This document shows, piece by piece, positions 32,891 through 46,514 of a stretch of 64,000 bases of DNA. Source of the stretch: Limonium bicolor (Eukaryota > Streptophyta > Magnoliopsida > Caryophyllales > Plumbaginaceae); contig CM041779.1 in the NCBI GenBank assembly GCA_023374045.1, positions 272,851,758-272,915,757 of the forward strand. The letters are read 5' to 3'. A program made the position numbers and the translations under genes. The number at the start of each line of letters is the position of its first letter. Positions within the stretch are counted from its first letter, which is position 1. The notes under the pieces are model-generated. The model was not told the DNA's origin and searched no databases. It saw nothing but the letters and a program-made list of their open reading frames with translations.

Positions 32891-35800
32891 TGTAACACCC
32901 CATCCAACAACAAACACATAACAACAATCTGCAGCGGAAAAACAACTTCATCACATTACTTAACTCGTTGGTGTTACACGCCGTTAACCACCCACGTGGC
33001 TAACAAGGCTATTACATATACATTGTACCGGTCTGATGGACTAGATTCCCGAGCGACTACACATTATTATCCCTTTCCATTGACAACAAAACATACACAT
33101 ACCTTCCAACTGTACCGAGTATTTACAACTGATGCCGATAACAATTTCGGTCTTACTACACCTACTGTATATATACAACTTAAATGATTACCCATGTACA
33201 ACGACTACCCCGTCCTACTCTCGAACGGCTTCCAACTCTTTGTACCTGAAATAGGAAAATAAGAGAAAGGGTGGCCCCCAAGGGGCTCAGCACCTTTGCT
33301 GGTATGGTAATCCCGCAGCCCGCATGCTACTGGGCCACGCACAACTAATTATCGTCTTAGCATGCGGTTGATTTTATTTGAATCATGCATGTAAACTTAA
33401 ACACATCACATAACATTCCACCTCAAAGGGCTCAACAAACAGATAACACCACCTTACTTGATAAGTCACTCATGGTGTTCATTAACCCTAGAGTGTTTCT
33501 CCTCTAACAGAGCTACTTCCTTAATAGACGACACTTACCTATTAATCGGGTTATCATTAAACGCCTCTTATCACAAACTGGGATTCATATCCATGATCCA
33601 CATACTCCACACTTTACAACATATCACATACATCACATAACAACACATAACAACACTTTTCACGTTTCAACGTGCACATAATAACATCGCAATAGAAATT
33701 GCATTACATCAAAAACACATAACATAACGGGAGCGGTTCTCTTAGGAACCAACCCAAACATTGTTAATTCACTGGTGAGCCTAGAGAATGATGTCACCCT
33801 CATGATAAACTCGTTATACAACACTCATTACCGTCCTAATAGTCGGACGAGTAACTTAAGTTAAGATGGTTCGGGTTAGTGGCCCGAACACACCGCACAA
33901 ACACATGTTTCCCCCTAAACCGATCATAAGTCAGAATAGCTAAGCTTTAGAGTAAGATAATGGGAGATCATAACCCGTGAGGGAAACAACCATAACAGAG
34001 AGAAGGGTAAGGCTAAGAAGGATACCCACTCCCAAACAACGCGCGACCGGCCTAACCGGATTCCTCACCACTGTTAGTACATACTTACTTTTAGATATTA
34101 GTTAGAACCCCACTACGGAGTCTATCACATCTACACACCATACAGTATTACAACTGGGTTAAACATACAAGGGAGGTCCCTACATTCACACACACATATC
34201 ACACAATTAACACACGCATAGCCGTGGTTAGAACGTCCCATGGTTTGGGTCGTTTAATCCGAATACCGAACTCTCATGTGATCCTAGACTTAGTTAGCTA
34301 AGGTTTAACACTTTCGAGGTTAAATGGTATCGGAGTTGAACACGCCACATAAATGAATTACTGTAAACTCATTACATGTTTTATCTTACAACGTGGCAAA
34401 CATACAGAAAAACACATTGGCATACAAGCCGGTGTAATCCGGTAGGACACAGGTTGCAAGAAAACCATACCTGTCACCGGAGTCCACTTTATCATGTCCA
34501 CTTATGTTCCTCGAGCAATTCTCGAACAACTGATAACATTACATGTACTTTATTAACATCGGGGTAACATGGTTGTTTAAAGTCTAATGCTTATAACTTA
34601 TCCCCGTTAACTTAGTTAAATAACTTCACATTTTAACTTATTTTACCTTTACATTTTAATACAACTTTTCCCCCACTAATTTGTCATTATTACTCACTCA
34701 TCATGTCCTTAACAATCTTATAACATCATTACTTAATAATCCCCATCATCCTATAACCTTAAACAATGTTTTTTTTTTTACATATTTGGGTCGTCCGACC
34801 CACCGTCCGACCCACAACTGGGTCGGACCGTTCCAGAAACTTTCTCCGTCTTTTAAATACACCTGTCCGACCCATGTCCGACCCAAGACCTCTGGGTCGG
34901 ACCATTCCAGAAACTCTAACGGTTGCATTAACAGAGCTGTCCGACCCACCCTGGGTCGGACAACACCAGAATTTGTCCAAAACTTGTCAAACTTTCTCCA
35001 AACTTTTCCTCAAGCCTCCTAATGTGTTATAACATCATTTGGCACATCAAACACACCTTTAGCCATGTACTAAACTCTTTAAATCACTCACCAAAACCAT
35101 CTTATCATTCACAAATTTCTTACAAAATTCCTAGCACTTGGAATGTTTTCTCCTTAAGATTTCTAAGTGGTATTTCACCTATAATGACCACTATACCAAG
35201 GTGTTTCCTCTACACCTTACATCATCTCTCAACTTCTTTTCTTACTAACTAAATCTCCTTTTCACATCTTACCTAAAATCATTTCCTCCTTGTACATCAA
35301 CATTCCTAAACCTTAAACAACTTCTCCAAGACTTTAATACATTCTCAAAAACACTCATTGAATTCCTAGAACTTCCAAGATAATACCTAAATCCTTGTAC
35401 CACTCTAAATCACCTTAATACATGCTTTCTTCCCTAGTAAAACACTTGTTCACCTTTAACACTTCCTAGTTCACCAAAACTTATTTAAAACACTTATAAC
35501 TTCATATACATTTTCCAAATTTTGCCATAGCTTCTCTTGTATATTCTCACATCCAAACACTTAGGTTTTTACCTTATTTCATTCAAAAACACCTAAATCC
35601 ACCAAGATCTTTCTCACACACAAAACTTCACCAAATTTACACTACATCACAATATAGTGTATAAACTTAAATTGCTTGGCACTTAGGCCCTTAAATAACA
35701 TGGCTCTTAGGCCCTTAAATTGCATAAACCTTAAACACTGAATTTCCCACATAAATAATGCCTTTGACCTGCAATTACATACAACAACACATATGCCCTT

Positions 35801-36630
35801 TAATAGTTTCCTTGAGAGCATTTTACTAGGTCATTCACCATTGGCTCCTTAGGTATTTTTATCAAGCAAATCAAGCTCATTTTTCCTAAGGCATTTAAAC
35901 TACATGAGATAGTTTGTTTACCTCTTTCCCTCTCTAACTTCTTTCTTGTTTCCTTGTACCGAAATCAGCAAGGAGTTTGATCACTGTCAACTTTCTAATC
36001 AATACACATATAAGGGTAATGAGCTTAAGAATTCACACTTAAACTCATATACAAACCCTAGTTTAACATAAGTGTTTTAATACACTAAAATGATATTTAC
36101 CTTTGAATTTGAAAGAGAACTTGAATATGTAACAAGAGAGGTCTCCACAAGCCCTTGAATGGTTGGAATGAAGCTAGAACAAGGCAAGATGAAGGCACCA
36201 TAAGTGGTGATTTTCGGCCACACACTAAAACAAGAGGAAACATTGATTTTCTTTGACTTTCCTTACCTTGAAGCAAAGGAGACCATTAGGTCTTATACAA
36301 ATTTATCCCAAGCTTAGAGCACATTTTTGCCCATATTGACTTTAAGGTATTTATTTGTGTTTTATTTGGTTTAACTGTCTACCAAAGTTTCCTAAGGACT
36401 TAATTACCCTTATTAAATCATAATTGAATATTATTAAGTCTTGGTAGGCTCTTTGGGTCCTAACCAAGTTCACTCCAAGCTTAGAGCATGTTTTTGCTCA
36501 AACTGTATCTTAGTGCTTTATTGCATATTACTATGGTTTAAATTGTTCACTGATGTTTCTAAGGCACTTTTTAGCCTTTACATACCATAGTTTAAATGTT
36601 TAATGACATATCAAGGTTTGGGGTATTTCA
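32891..36630 (-). repeat. R3 3' LTR (left copy) with 748-bp internal deletion
   Basis: Matches 41671-46182 except that sequence equivalent to 45087-45834 is missing at the junction 36282/36283, where the two sides share GA. The lost segment covers the part of the LTR where R2 has its TATA motif. Confidence 0.9.
34789..34960 (-). repeat. Hairpin array (R3 3' LTR)
   Basis: Three palindromic units with GTCCGACCC / GGGTCGGAC arms, at the LTR position equivalent to the R1 and R2 arrays. Confidence 0.85.
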
Positions 36631-36648
36631 ATCTGCCCCCCTTAAAAG
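36631..36648 (-). promoter_or_regulatory. R3 polypurine tract
   Basis: The minus strand reads CTTTTAAGGGGGGCAGAT before the 3' LTR, with one interruption relative to R2. Confidence 0.8.
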
Positions 36649-36763
36649 AACTTCGTCCTCGAAGTTCACACTTCCCACACATCATTAGATTAGAACACAG
36701 GAATAACTCACAAAATAGAACTTCCATAACCAAACGTACTTTACATCACAACCTCGGACTTAA

Positions 36764-37010
36764 TGGTCCGGGTAACATATTCACATGCATACATAACATA
36801 ACATAACATAACATACTTACATGATAACCTCGGACTCAATGGTCCGGGTATCTTAACAACGTTTGCACAAACATAACAACCCTTAGACTCTTAGGTCTGG
36901 GTACCATAACAACATTTAGACCCATAGGTCTTGATAACATAACAGCCTTTAGACACATAGGTCTATGTAACACAACAACATTTAGACTCATAGGTCTTGA
37001 TAACATACAC
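36764..37010. repeat. Tandem imperfect palindromes in R3 interior
   Basis: Units of about 35-50 bp with the core TTAGACNCATAGGTCT, preceded by two CGGACT.AATGGTCCGGGTA units. Each core is self-complementary (AGAC/GTCT or GGAC/GTCC). In one frame it gives a repeated peptide, which I take as a by-product. R2 has one similar unit (GGACTCAAGGTCC) near 21128. Confidence 0.75.
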
Positions 37011-38050
37011 TTTTGGAAATCAAGGTCAAAATAACATTTATTACACATACCACACAACATGTCATAGCATGTATAACAATCAAAAATATCTTTGATATAC
37101 ACTGTGATTCCGCAGAACCCGGTCGCGATGGACACCTTCCGTCCCCGTTCCTTTGGGAGATCAAAACATTCACTTAATTTTTTTAACATATGTACTTCTC
37201 ATGTCGCCGGTCCGAAGACAAAGGCTCATACGTCCTCTGCTCGAGCAGTACTACAAAATACTCTTACTAGGTTAAGTTAAGAGAATCCTTTATTCAAAAT
37301 ATTAATCGATTGTTTTGGAAATACCAATTGAGAATCCTTTTTGAAAACGCAACACATCTCCAAGTCCAACTTATGCTCTTTGCTTCTTTTCTTAGCGTGG
37401 TTATTTGTGACCACTTATAGGGAGCTTCAAGAATCATCCAACCCTGATGTGATCAGCATCAGTGTTGAACTATCCTTCCACCCCAATTTGTGTTCGGCTT
37501 CCCTTGATTGCATGCAAATCAAGTTTCACCTCCCACTTCAATTTCAAGCATCCGGTAAATCACTCATTTCCAATTTTTATCTTTTAAGTCATTCTAGTGA
37601 TAATCATACATCTCCAAGGGATAGAACTCGTCTATCAGTTATCTCCATTCACTTTAACTGTTACCTAGGGAATCTTATTCTCACTAGGTTCTATGTCGGT
37701 TTCATACCCTTTCATGAATCACTATATATATATATATACATATATTTTTATCAAAATACAACATACAGTTTCACATTTAGTGTCATATAAACATATCATG
37801 TCGGGGTTTTAGTTCCCCGGGAGTTTCTCTACTCCCCACACTTGTACTATCACACACAATTGTTAACAAATACACACACATTTATCACAATGGTATTCGC
37901 ATCTTCTGTGCACAATTACCACAATTAAACCATGAATGAATGCGTATGTTTACGTAACACACACACCAATCATCAAAATAAATGATTTTGTGCTATGCAC
38001 AACATAAGTCACGTACACTTGTACGGTAATACACACTAAGTGGTTTTGCG

Positions 38051-38068
38051 CTCTACCCCCCTTAAAAG
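38051..38068 (-). promoter_or_regulatory. R3 second PPT-like motif
   Basis: CTCTACCCCCCTTAAAAG on the plus strand, followed by GGATTACGCCCACGTAATC, 1,420 bp from the true PPT. It corresponds to the second motif of R1 (5879) and R2 (21232). Confidence 0.55.
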
Positions 38069-41000
38069 GGATTACGCCCACGTAATCAATCACTAAACAT
38101 TGGCTTAAAATGTTCTGCCGTCGTGAAGTGTTTTAACTTCCACGTGGTCTATTATACAATGTGTTCTGGTTAGAGGATCTTAACCATATTGGCGGTTTAG
38201 TCCCTAAACCAAGAATTCTCATTGGAGTTTGCTTAAACTCTTAACTAGTTTTGGTTCTGGCCTGTGAGGCTTCTAGGCGTTAATAATTAGCCATTTACTC
38301 ATATTCGCTATTCACGTTGTACATTTGAATCACTGTTCTAGCGTCTGCTGCGCAACTCTGACAACTGTAGGGCTTAGTTTGCCCCATTCATTGTTCTCAC
38401 CGTATTGTACATCTCCCATATATCACCTTTATCTTGGTAATAATGGTTTCTCAACCGACACAAGGTATCTCTTACCGTGAGCGAATTCGGTGAGTTATAA
38501 ACTTTCTATCCACTTCCATAATAATTGACTATATATACTGTTACATATTTCACAATGATTGACTTGATTCTTCCGACTTACTGTCGGTTGAGATTGAACT
38601 ACCATCTAATGTGTAGTGCTCTCTCGGTTATTTCCCACACTTGAGGTATATTCCATACCGATATTTGGTATTTAGTGGTGCTGTAGTCACATACTGTTAA
38701 TCATGTCTTCACATTTGGTTTTGTACATGTATTCTTTCATTGGTGTGGCCTTGCATCTCCTATGCATCGGCCATTATGACATTATTCCTCCACAATTAAC
38801 ATGTTTCCATTTCCTAGCTATCCCACTCGATCATCACTACGCAAGTGCAATACCAAAACACTCAGTCATACAGAGTGCAGAGGCGTAACTCTTGACAGCA
38901 AATATCTCATGCGATTCGCAACAGAATTCACACTGTGTTTCATTGAGATTCTGATCTCGTGATACTGGCCACTGGCTTACTGCCTAGTTTGTTTGGTATC
39001 ACTTACTATGCATCTCTACTGAGTTTAACTCATAACTGGTCTTATCTGCCACATTATTATTCAACAACACTTATACAACAGTCGCTTACTACGCACCGTG
39101 CTTATTGTATAACACTAACTTACATGGTATTTACTGTCACATTAACTTCCACACATATACTTACATCATTCGTATTATGGTTCATCACTCATTTGGATGA
39201 CTACTGAATGCTCCTAGAGCATTGATCATTCGAGTCACAAGCCGGCATTATTCAGCACGGTGTTTCACTTTATACACACATACTACTAAGCTAACTGCTC
39301 TCTTTCAATAATAATAGCGTCCATCCTTAACATATTTCTTGGACTTGATTCACATAACTACCGCTCCTGCGGTCTCACAATATCGAGAGGTATCCCCACT
39401 CTTAATGCAGTGGTTCGTTTACCACTCTATTCACTTATACAACATAAACTTCTGCAATTAATCTAATTTACATAACACATTTTATTTGTGGCTTATAAGC
39501 CTTACTGCTTCGAGCTCCGTCCATTATGGACGGTTCACACAAATTTATTTCTCTGTACAACACTACATGGTTAGAGGTTGTATTGGGCTCCATGACAAGG
39601 TCGTTGCATCACGTTTCCTTTCATGGGATGCCCCTTAGGATTGTCAGTCCGTCTCCTGACAACTTATGTCTAAACTGGGTGTTAGTTTCAACCCTCGTGT
39701 TTCAGTCACGTTATTTCGTTCAACTATTGTTGATGCGAGCACCCTTCAAGGATTGCTCCTTGGTGTTGCTAAATTATGCCGTCACTTCTGGCTCGCACTT
39801 ATTAGTGTATTTAGTCCAGGTGATCATTCCGGGAGTTTCATCCCGTTTGTTATACATTAACTTGTCCATATTAGGCATCTGCCTTGCCATGCACAGGCTG
39901 GGTCTCCGTTCCAGCTATCATGTTTATCCCTGAGGATCCTTAAGACATATACGATGTCTTTACATTACAGTTAGTGCACTTCGCACCTCCTGACTCTTAA
40001 ACATTTCCTTGAAAGGAATTCACTAATTCCTTTAGTCTAGTTAACTTAACTGAGTTCCTTTACTTCAACCATTCATGGTAATCCTTAGCTCTTGTTTGAC
40101 TTATACTGCTGACCGTAGTACGGAGTCGACTACTTCCCGTGTTTCGGACTCTACTTGTGTACATATGTAGGGTACCCTACTGATACATTGCTACTTACCC
40201 AACTAACCCATAAGTAGGTCTGTCAGGCCCACAAGCTCCTATCGGAGTGCGGTCGTCCCACATTACAGTTGGTACACTTGTAGTGTCCGTCACACGCCTA
40301 GGTGAAGTATTCTGTTGTCAACTCCCTTATATTGTCCCGTGACAATATACATTCCGTGCTTCTCGAACTTAATCGAGGGAAGGTTTATCCACTGTTGTAT
40401 TACCATGAACTCAATCCATTCCCTCGGGTTGTTACCCTTGGGTTTACCGGTTTCTGTCCGGTTATTCAAAAGTAAACTGGGTATAACTTACCTACCGTGT
40501 GGCACTGAGGCCGGTGTAGGTCCTCTGGTTTGGTTCTTAAAAGAAGGTAGAAAACGAGTATGGGTTTGAAAGAAAACTCGGTTTTGAAAGAAAAGAGTTT
40601 GAAATAAATCTGAGTTGAAAGAAAAATTCTCATGGTTTCACAACGCCTTCTTGCCTTAACCAAATCTAGCTTCTTGCTGACTGGTGTACTTCTAATTACA
40701 AAGGTTAGGCTGTTAAGCCCTTCCATGGTTATAATGATCTCATTTAACTTCGTGGTACTTTACCGAGTACTTGTAGTTGTTAAAACTTCCCCGAACAGCC
40801 CTATTATAGCAGCACTTGCCATGGCAAGTGCGCCATGCTAACTGGCAATCGGTTAATCACACCCATCGGTTGCGGTATTGTTCTTACCCGCACTATTATC
40901 AGTGGCCTTGTTGGCCCTTACTCGACCTTACAGTTTTGACAATAACCCTCTGGGTAACTTCAACTCGTCACTGTCTTCACATGATAACCATTAACTGGGG

Positions 41001-41653
41001 TGTTCCCCATTCTTGGAGTCCCCTTTTACTTAGTGTTATCTCCTCTTCGTAGCCCGTTCCACGCATTTGTCGTGGTTACTGAGACTTGTCTCTTGTTTGG
41101 CCACTACGTTGTGGTTCCTTTATCGGTTGGTATTCCGTTGGTATATCATTTAACAACTGTGGTCCCGTAGACACTCGTCTCGGGTTTCATTAATCCATTT
41201 CTTGCCTGTTGCACGGTCGGTGCGTTGCAAGCTGGTTATTCTCGACTGCTCGGCATGTCGACCCAGGTTGCCGGAAATTCTATTCTTCTATACACAAAAT
41301 TCTTCATTCTTCGCTATTTAATGCGGTTAACTTGTTTAGATGGGAACCATCTCCGGGATTCCCAGTTTTCGGGATCTACCGTATGACAGGTTCTCCGTAC
41401 CTTTAGGGGTATTTAATAACAGCCAGATCGGGTATTCCCGAGTATGAGAGGACTTCCATCTCTCTGGCGTTGTTTCCCAAGTTATAAAACAGGGATTGTG
41501 GAGGGTGGGTTGGATATTGTAGGTTTCCAGTACACGCTGGTTCCTTCTAACTAGCGTATCTCTCACGCTATCACTCAACCCTTAACCCCAAGTACTAAAA
41601 TCCTAACTCGGTACTTCCTAAGCTCGGTAATTCAGTCATCAGAGCGATGCTTC

Positions 41654-41665
41654 GCTCTAATACCA
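41654..41665 (-). promoter_or_regulatory. R3 primer binding site, one mismatch
   Basis: TGGTATTAGAGC on the minus strand, one C-to-T change from the R1/R2 site, five bases from the LTR. The inverted repeat 41639-41660 surrounds its 3' part. Confidence 0.85.
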
Positions 41666-41670
41666 CTTTT

Positions 41671-44600
41671 TGTAACACCCCATCCAACAACAAACACATA
41701 ACAACAATCTGCAGCGGAAAAACAACTTCATCACATTACTTAACTCGTTGGTGTTACACGCCGTTAACCACCCACGTGGGTAACAAGGCTATTACATATA
41801 CATTGTACCGGTCTGATGGACTAGATTCCCGAGCGACTACACATTATTATCCCTTTCCATTGACAACAAAACATACACATACCTTCCAACTGTACCGAGT
41901 ATTTACAACTGATGCCGATAACAATTTTGGTCTTACTACACCTACTGTATATATACAACTTAAATGATTACCCATGTACAACGACTACCCCGTCCTACTC
42001 TCGAACGACTTCGAACTCTTTGTACCTGAAATAGGAAAAGAAGAGAAAGGGTGGCCCCCAAGGGGCTCAGCACCTTTGCTGGTATGGTAATCCCGCAATC
42101 CGCATGCTACCGGGCCACGCACAACTAATTGTCGTCTTAGCATGCGGTTGATTTTATTTGAATCATGCATGTAAACTTAAACACATCACATAACATTCCA
42201 CCTCAAAGGGCTCAACAAACAGATAACACCACCTTACTTGATAAGTCACTCATGGTGTTCATTAACCCTAGAGTGTTTTTCCTCTAACGGAGCTACTTCC
42301 TTAATAGACGACACTTACCTATTAATCGGGTTATCATTAAACGCCTCTTATCACAAACTGGGATTCATATCCATGATCCACATACTCCACACTTTACAAC
42401 ATATCACATACATCACATAACAACACATAACAACACTTTTCACGTTTCAACGTGCACATAATAACATCGCAATAGAAATTACATTACATCAAAAACACAT
42501 AACATAACGGGAGCGGTTCTCTTAGGAACCGACCCAAACATTGTTAATTCACTGGTGAGCCTAGAGAATGATGTCACCCTCATGATAAACTCGTTATACA
42601 ACACTCATTACCGTCCTAATAGTCGGACGAGTAACTTAAGTTAAGATGGTTCGGGTTAGTGGCCCGAACACACCGCACAAACACATGTTTCCCCCTAAAC
42701 CGATCATAAGTCAGAATAGCTAAGCTTTGGAGTAAGCTAATGGGAGATCATAACCCGTGAGGGAAACAACCATAACAGAGAGAAGGGTAAGGCTAAGAAG
42801 GATACCCACTAAAAAAAACGCGGGACCGGCCTAACCGGATTCCTCACCACTGTTAGTACATACTTACTTTTAGATATTAGTTAGAACCCCACTATGGAGT
42901 CTATCACATCTACACACCATACAGTATTACAACTGGGTTAAACATACAAGGGAGGTCCCTACATTCACACACACATATCACACAATTAACACACGCATAG
43001 CCGTGGTTAGAACGTCCCATGGTTTGGGTCGTTTAATCCGAATACCGAACTCTCATGTGATCCTAGACTCAGTTAGCTAAGGTTTAACACTTTCGAGGTT
43101 AAATGGTATCGGAGTTGAACACGCCACATAAATGATTACTGTAAACTCATTACATGTTTTATCTTACAACGTGGCAAACATACAGAAGAGAAAAAAACAT
43201 TGGCATACAAGCCGGTGTAATCCGGTAGGACACAGGTTGCAAGAAAAACCATACTTGTCACCGGAGTCCACTTATCATGTCCACTTATGTTCCTCGAGCA
43301 ATTCTCGAACAACTGATAACATTACATGTACTTTATTAACATCGGGGTAACATGGTTGTTTAAAGTCTAATGCTTATAACTTATCCCCGTTAACTTAGTT
43401 AAATAACTTCACATTTTAACTTATTTAACCTTTACATTTTAATACAACTTTTCCCCCACTAAATTGTCATTATTACTCACTCATCATGTCCTTAACAATC
43501 TTATAACATCATTACTTAATAATCCCCATCATCCTATAACCTTAAACAATGATTTTTTTTTTACATATTTGGGCCGTCCGACCCACCGTCCGACCCACAA
43601 CTGGGTCGGACCATTCCAGAAACTTTCTCCGTCTTTTAAATACACTTGTCCGACCCATGTCCGACCCAAGACCTCTGGGTCGGACCATTCCAGAAACTCC
43701 AACGGTTGCATTAACAGAGCTGTCCGACCCACCCTGGGTCGGACCACTGGGTCGGACAACACCAGAATTTGTCCAAAACTTGTCAAACTTTCTCCAAACT
43801 TTTACTCAAGCCTCCTAATGTGTTCTAACATCATTTGGCACATCAAACACACCTTTAGCCATGTACTAAACTCTTTAAATCACTCACCAAAACCATCTTA
43901 TCATTCACAAATTTCTTACAAAATTCCTAGCACTTGGAATGTTTTCTCCTTAAGATTTCTAAGTGGTATTTCACCTATAATGACCACTATACCAAGGTGT
44001 TTCCTCTACACCTTAACATCATCTCTCAACTTCTTTTCTTACTAACTAAATCTCCTTTTTCACATCTTACCTAAACATCATTTCCTCCTTGTACATCAAC
44101 ATCCCTAAACCTTAAACAAACTTCTCCAAGACTTTAATACATTCTCAAAAACACTCATTGAATTCCTAGAACTTCCAAGATAATACCTAAATCCTTGTAC
44201 CACTCTAAATCACCTTAATACATGCTTTCTTCCCTAGTAAAACACTTGTTCACCTTTAACACTTCCTAGTTCACCAAAACTTATTTAAAACACTTATAAC
44301 TTCATATACATTTTCCAAATTTTGCCATAGCTTCTCTTGTATATTCTCACATCCAAACACTTAGGTTTTTACCTTATTTCATTCAAAAACACCTAAATCC
44401 ACCAAGAACTTTCTCACACACAAAACTTCACCAAATTTACACTACATCACAATATAGTGTATAAACTTAAATTGCTTGGCACTTAGGCCCTTAAATAACA
44501 TGGCTCTTAGGCCCTTAAATTGCATAAACCTTAAACACTGAATTTCCCACATAAATAATGCCTTTGACCTGCAATTACATACAACAACACATATGCCCTT

Positions 44601-46182
44601 TAATAGTTTCCTTGAGATCATTTTACTAGGTCATTCACCATTGGCTCCTTAGGTATTTTTATCAAGAAAATCAAGCTCATTTTTCCTAAGGCATTTAAAC
44701 TACATTGAGATAGTTTGTTTACCTCTTTCCCTCTCAAACTTCTTTCTTGTTTCCTTGTACCGAAAATCAGCAAGGAGTTTGATCACTTGTCAACTTTCTA
44801 ATCAATACACATATAAGGGTAATGAGCTTAAGAATTCACACTTAAACTCATATACAAACCCTATTTTAACATAAGTGTTTTAATACACTAAAATGATATT
44901 TACCTTTGAATTTGAAAGAGAACTTGAATATGTAACAAGAGAGGTCTCCACCAAGCCCTTGAATGGTTGGAATGAAGCTAGAACAAGGCAAGATGAAGGC
45001 ACCATAAGTGGTGATTTTCAGCCACACACTAAAACAAGAGGAAACATTGATTTTCTTTGACTTTCCTTACCTTGAAGCAAAGGAGAATGACAAGGCATGA
45101 AAAGGTGAGTTCAAGCTCCAACAATGGTGAATCTTCATGGCACCGAAATGGAGTTCTTGAAGATTTGAAAAGAGAGAAGTGTAGAGCTTGCTCCAACTAG
45201 AAGAATGGTGGTCTTGAAATTGAATTTGGACCATGAAGCTAGGAGTTACAAGCATTCAAAGATGGAGTTCTTGTGTGGTACTATAGCAAATCGTAAAAGA
45301 GAGAAATAAGGGAGGTAGAAGACGGTGGGAAGTGGAGGAAATGAGAGAATGAAGATTGGAGTCTACTTTTAGAAGATATTTATGTACTAAAGTAACTTTC
45401 TTCTTTTTACTTACCTTTCCTTCCTTTCTTTAATTGTTTTTTTTACATGGTGGTGACTCACCTTAATAAAAACTGGCCCCCATCATTTACTTAGGGGTAG
45501 TTTGGTCTTAGTTGACCAATTAAATTACTTATAACAACATATGTTACAAACTAGCTTATAATAGTTACTATTCACTAACTAAGGCACATATTTGTGAAAT
45601 TTTTGATTTCCCATTGATTTAGACCTCCAAATGTGATACTAAGTGGTACACATGTTAATTAAAGAGTAATGATGGACATTTAGCCATTCAAAACTCATTT
45701 ACAAGACAATTTTTCAAAAACGTGCTTTAAGACTCCTTAAAGCACATTTTGTGTTTTAACTTGTTTTCAAGCTTGGTTTTCTTTGGTAATTGATTTAATA
45801 TGTTCATTAACATATTTATAAGGCATAGGTATGACCATTAGGTCTTATACAAATTTATCCCAAGCTTAGAGCACATTTTTGCCCATATTGACTTTAAGGT
45901 ATTTATTTGTGTTTTATTTGGTTTAACTGTCTACCAAAGTTTCCTAAGGACTTAATTACCCTTATTAAATCATAATTGAATATTATTAAGTCTTGGTAGG
46001 CTCTTTGGGTCCTAACCAAGTTCACTCCAAGCTTAGAGCATGTTTTTGCTCAAACTATATCTTAGTGCTTTATTGCATATTACTATGGTTTAAATTGTTC
46101 ACTGATGTTTCTAAGGCACTTTTTAGCCTTTACATACCATAGTTTAAATGTTTAACGACATATCAAGGTTTGGGGTATTTCA
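41671..46182 (-). repeat. R3 5' LTR (right copy)
   Basis: A 4,512-bp LTR with the standard termini, flanked by TATTC. It includes the promoter-side segment deleted from the other LTR, with a weak TATA-like motif near 45370-45390. Confidence 0.9.
43571..43757 (-). repeat. Hairpin array (R3 5' LTR)
   Basis: The counterpart of 34789-34960. The last unit has gained one extra arm (GGACCACTGGGTCGGAC). Confidence 0.85.
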
Positions 46183-46187
46183 TATTC

Positions 46188-46514
46188 TCCCTTGTTTAGT
46201 TCACTTTGTTTAAGAATTTAAGAATTAAACTATTCTACTTTGTTTAGTCTATTATGTTTAAGAATCTGATAAGCAAACAAAAGGGGTGTTTTCCTGTCGA
46301 ACTAAACTAGTATACTTTGTTTAGTCTACTTTTCAACGGTCTGACAACAAGGATCTTATCTATATATGTTTGCATCTATTGTATTTGCTTCCAAGTTCCA
46401 ATTAACTGTTTACGGATAGTTGCCTGTTGTACAATTTATGTAAAAGCTAATTTCGTTATGATTTTCTACTTAGAAAAATGTTTGTTTTTAATAAATAATA
46501 TTATCTTATTGTAG
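46188..46514 (+). other. hAT1 intron 3' part and splice acceptor
   Basis: The minisatellite interrupted by R3 continues to about 46270, followed by T-rich sequence ending ATCTTATTGTAG directly before the transposase ATG at 46515. This looks like the 3' end of a 5'-UTR intron. Confidence 0.5.

Larger units (their letters stand above)
36649..41653 (-). other. R3 interior without coding capacity
   Basis: About 5 kb between PPT and PBS. I find no protease, RT, integrase, Gag or AlkB motif on either strand; the longest open frames (37341-37790 and 36836-37189) are repeat-derived or unrecognisable. It holds the tandem palindromes at 36764-37010, a TA-rich run near 37720 and a second PPT-like motif at 38051-38068. 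The 60-80 bp beside the PBS resemble the R2 leader (CCTAACTCGGTA, TCCTAAGCTCGGTA), so the packaging-side sequence is conserved. Confidence 0.75.
32891..46182 (-). mobile_element. R3: 13.3-kb non-autonomous relative (LARD-like) of R1/R2
   Basis: An LTR element on the minus strand with the same LTR termini, PBS region and PPT as R1 and R2, and the target duplication TATTC at 32886-32890 and 46183-46187. LTRs are 3,740 (left, internally deleted) and 4,512 bp (right). The 5-kb interior encodes no recognisable gag, AlkB or pol in any frame. It fits a large retrotransposon derivative mobilised in trans by an autonomous Tekay element. Confidence 0.88.

Noticed and set aside
36836..37189. 117-codon frame with repeated RPMSLNVV-type peptide in R3
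   Set aside because: Created by the tandem palindromes; unit lengths vary and the frame is not conserved in R1 or R2.
37341..37790. 149-codon frame in the R3 interior
   Set aside because: No recognisable motif, low-complexity end (TATATATA), no relation to Gag, Pol or AlkB.
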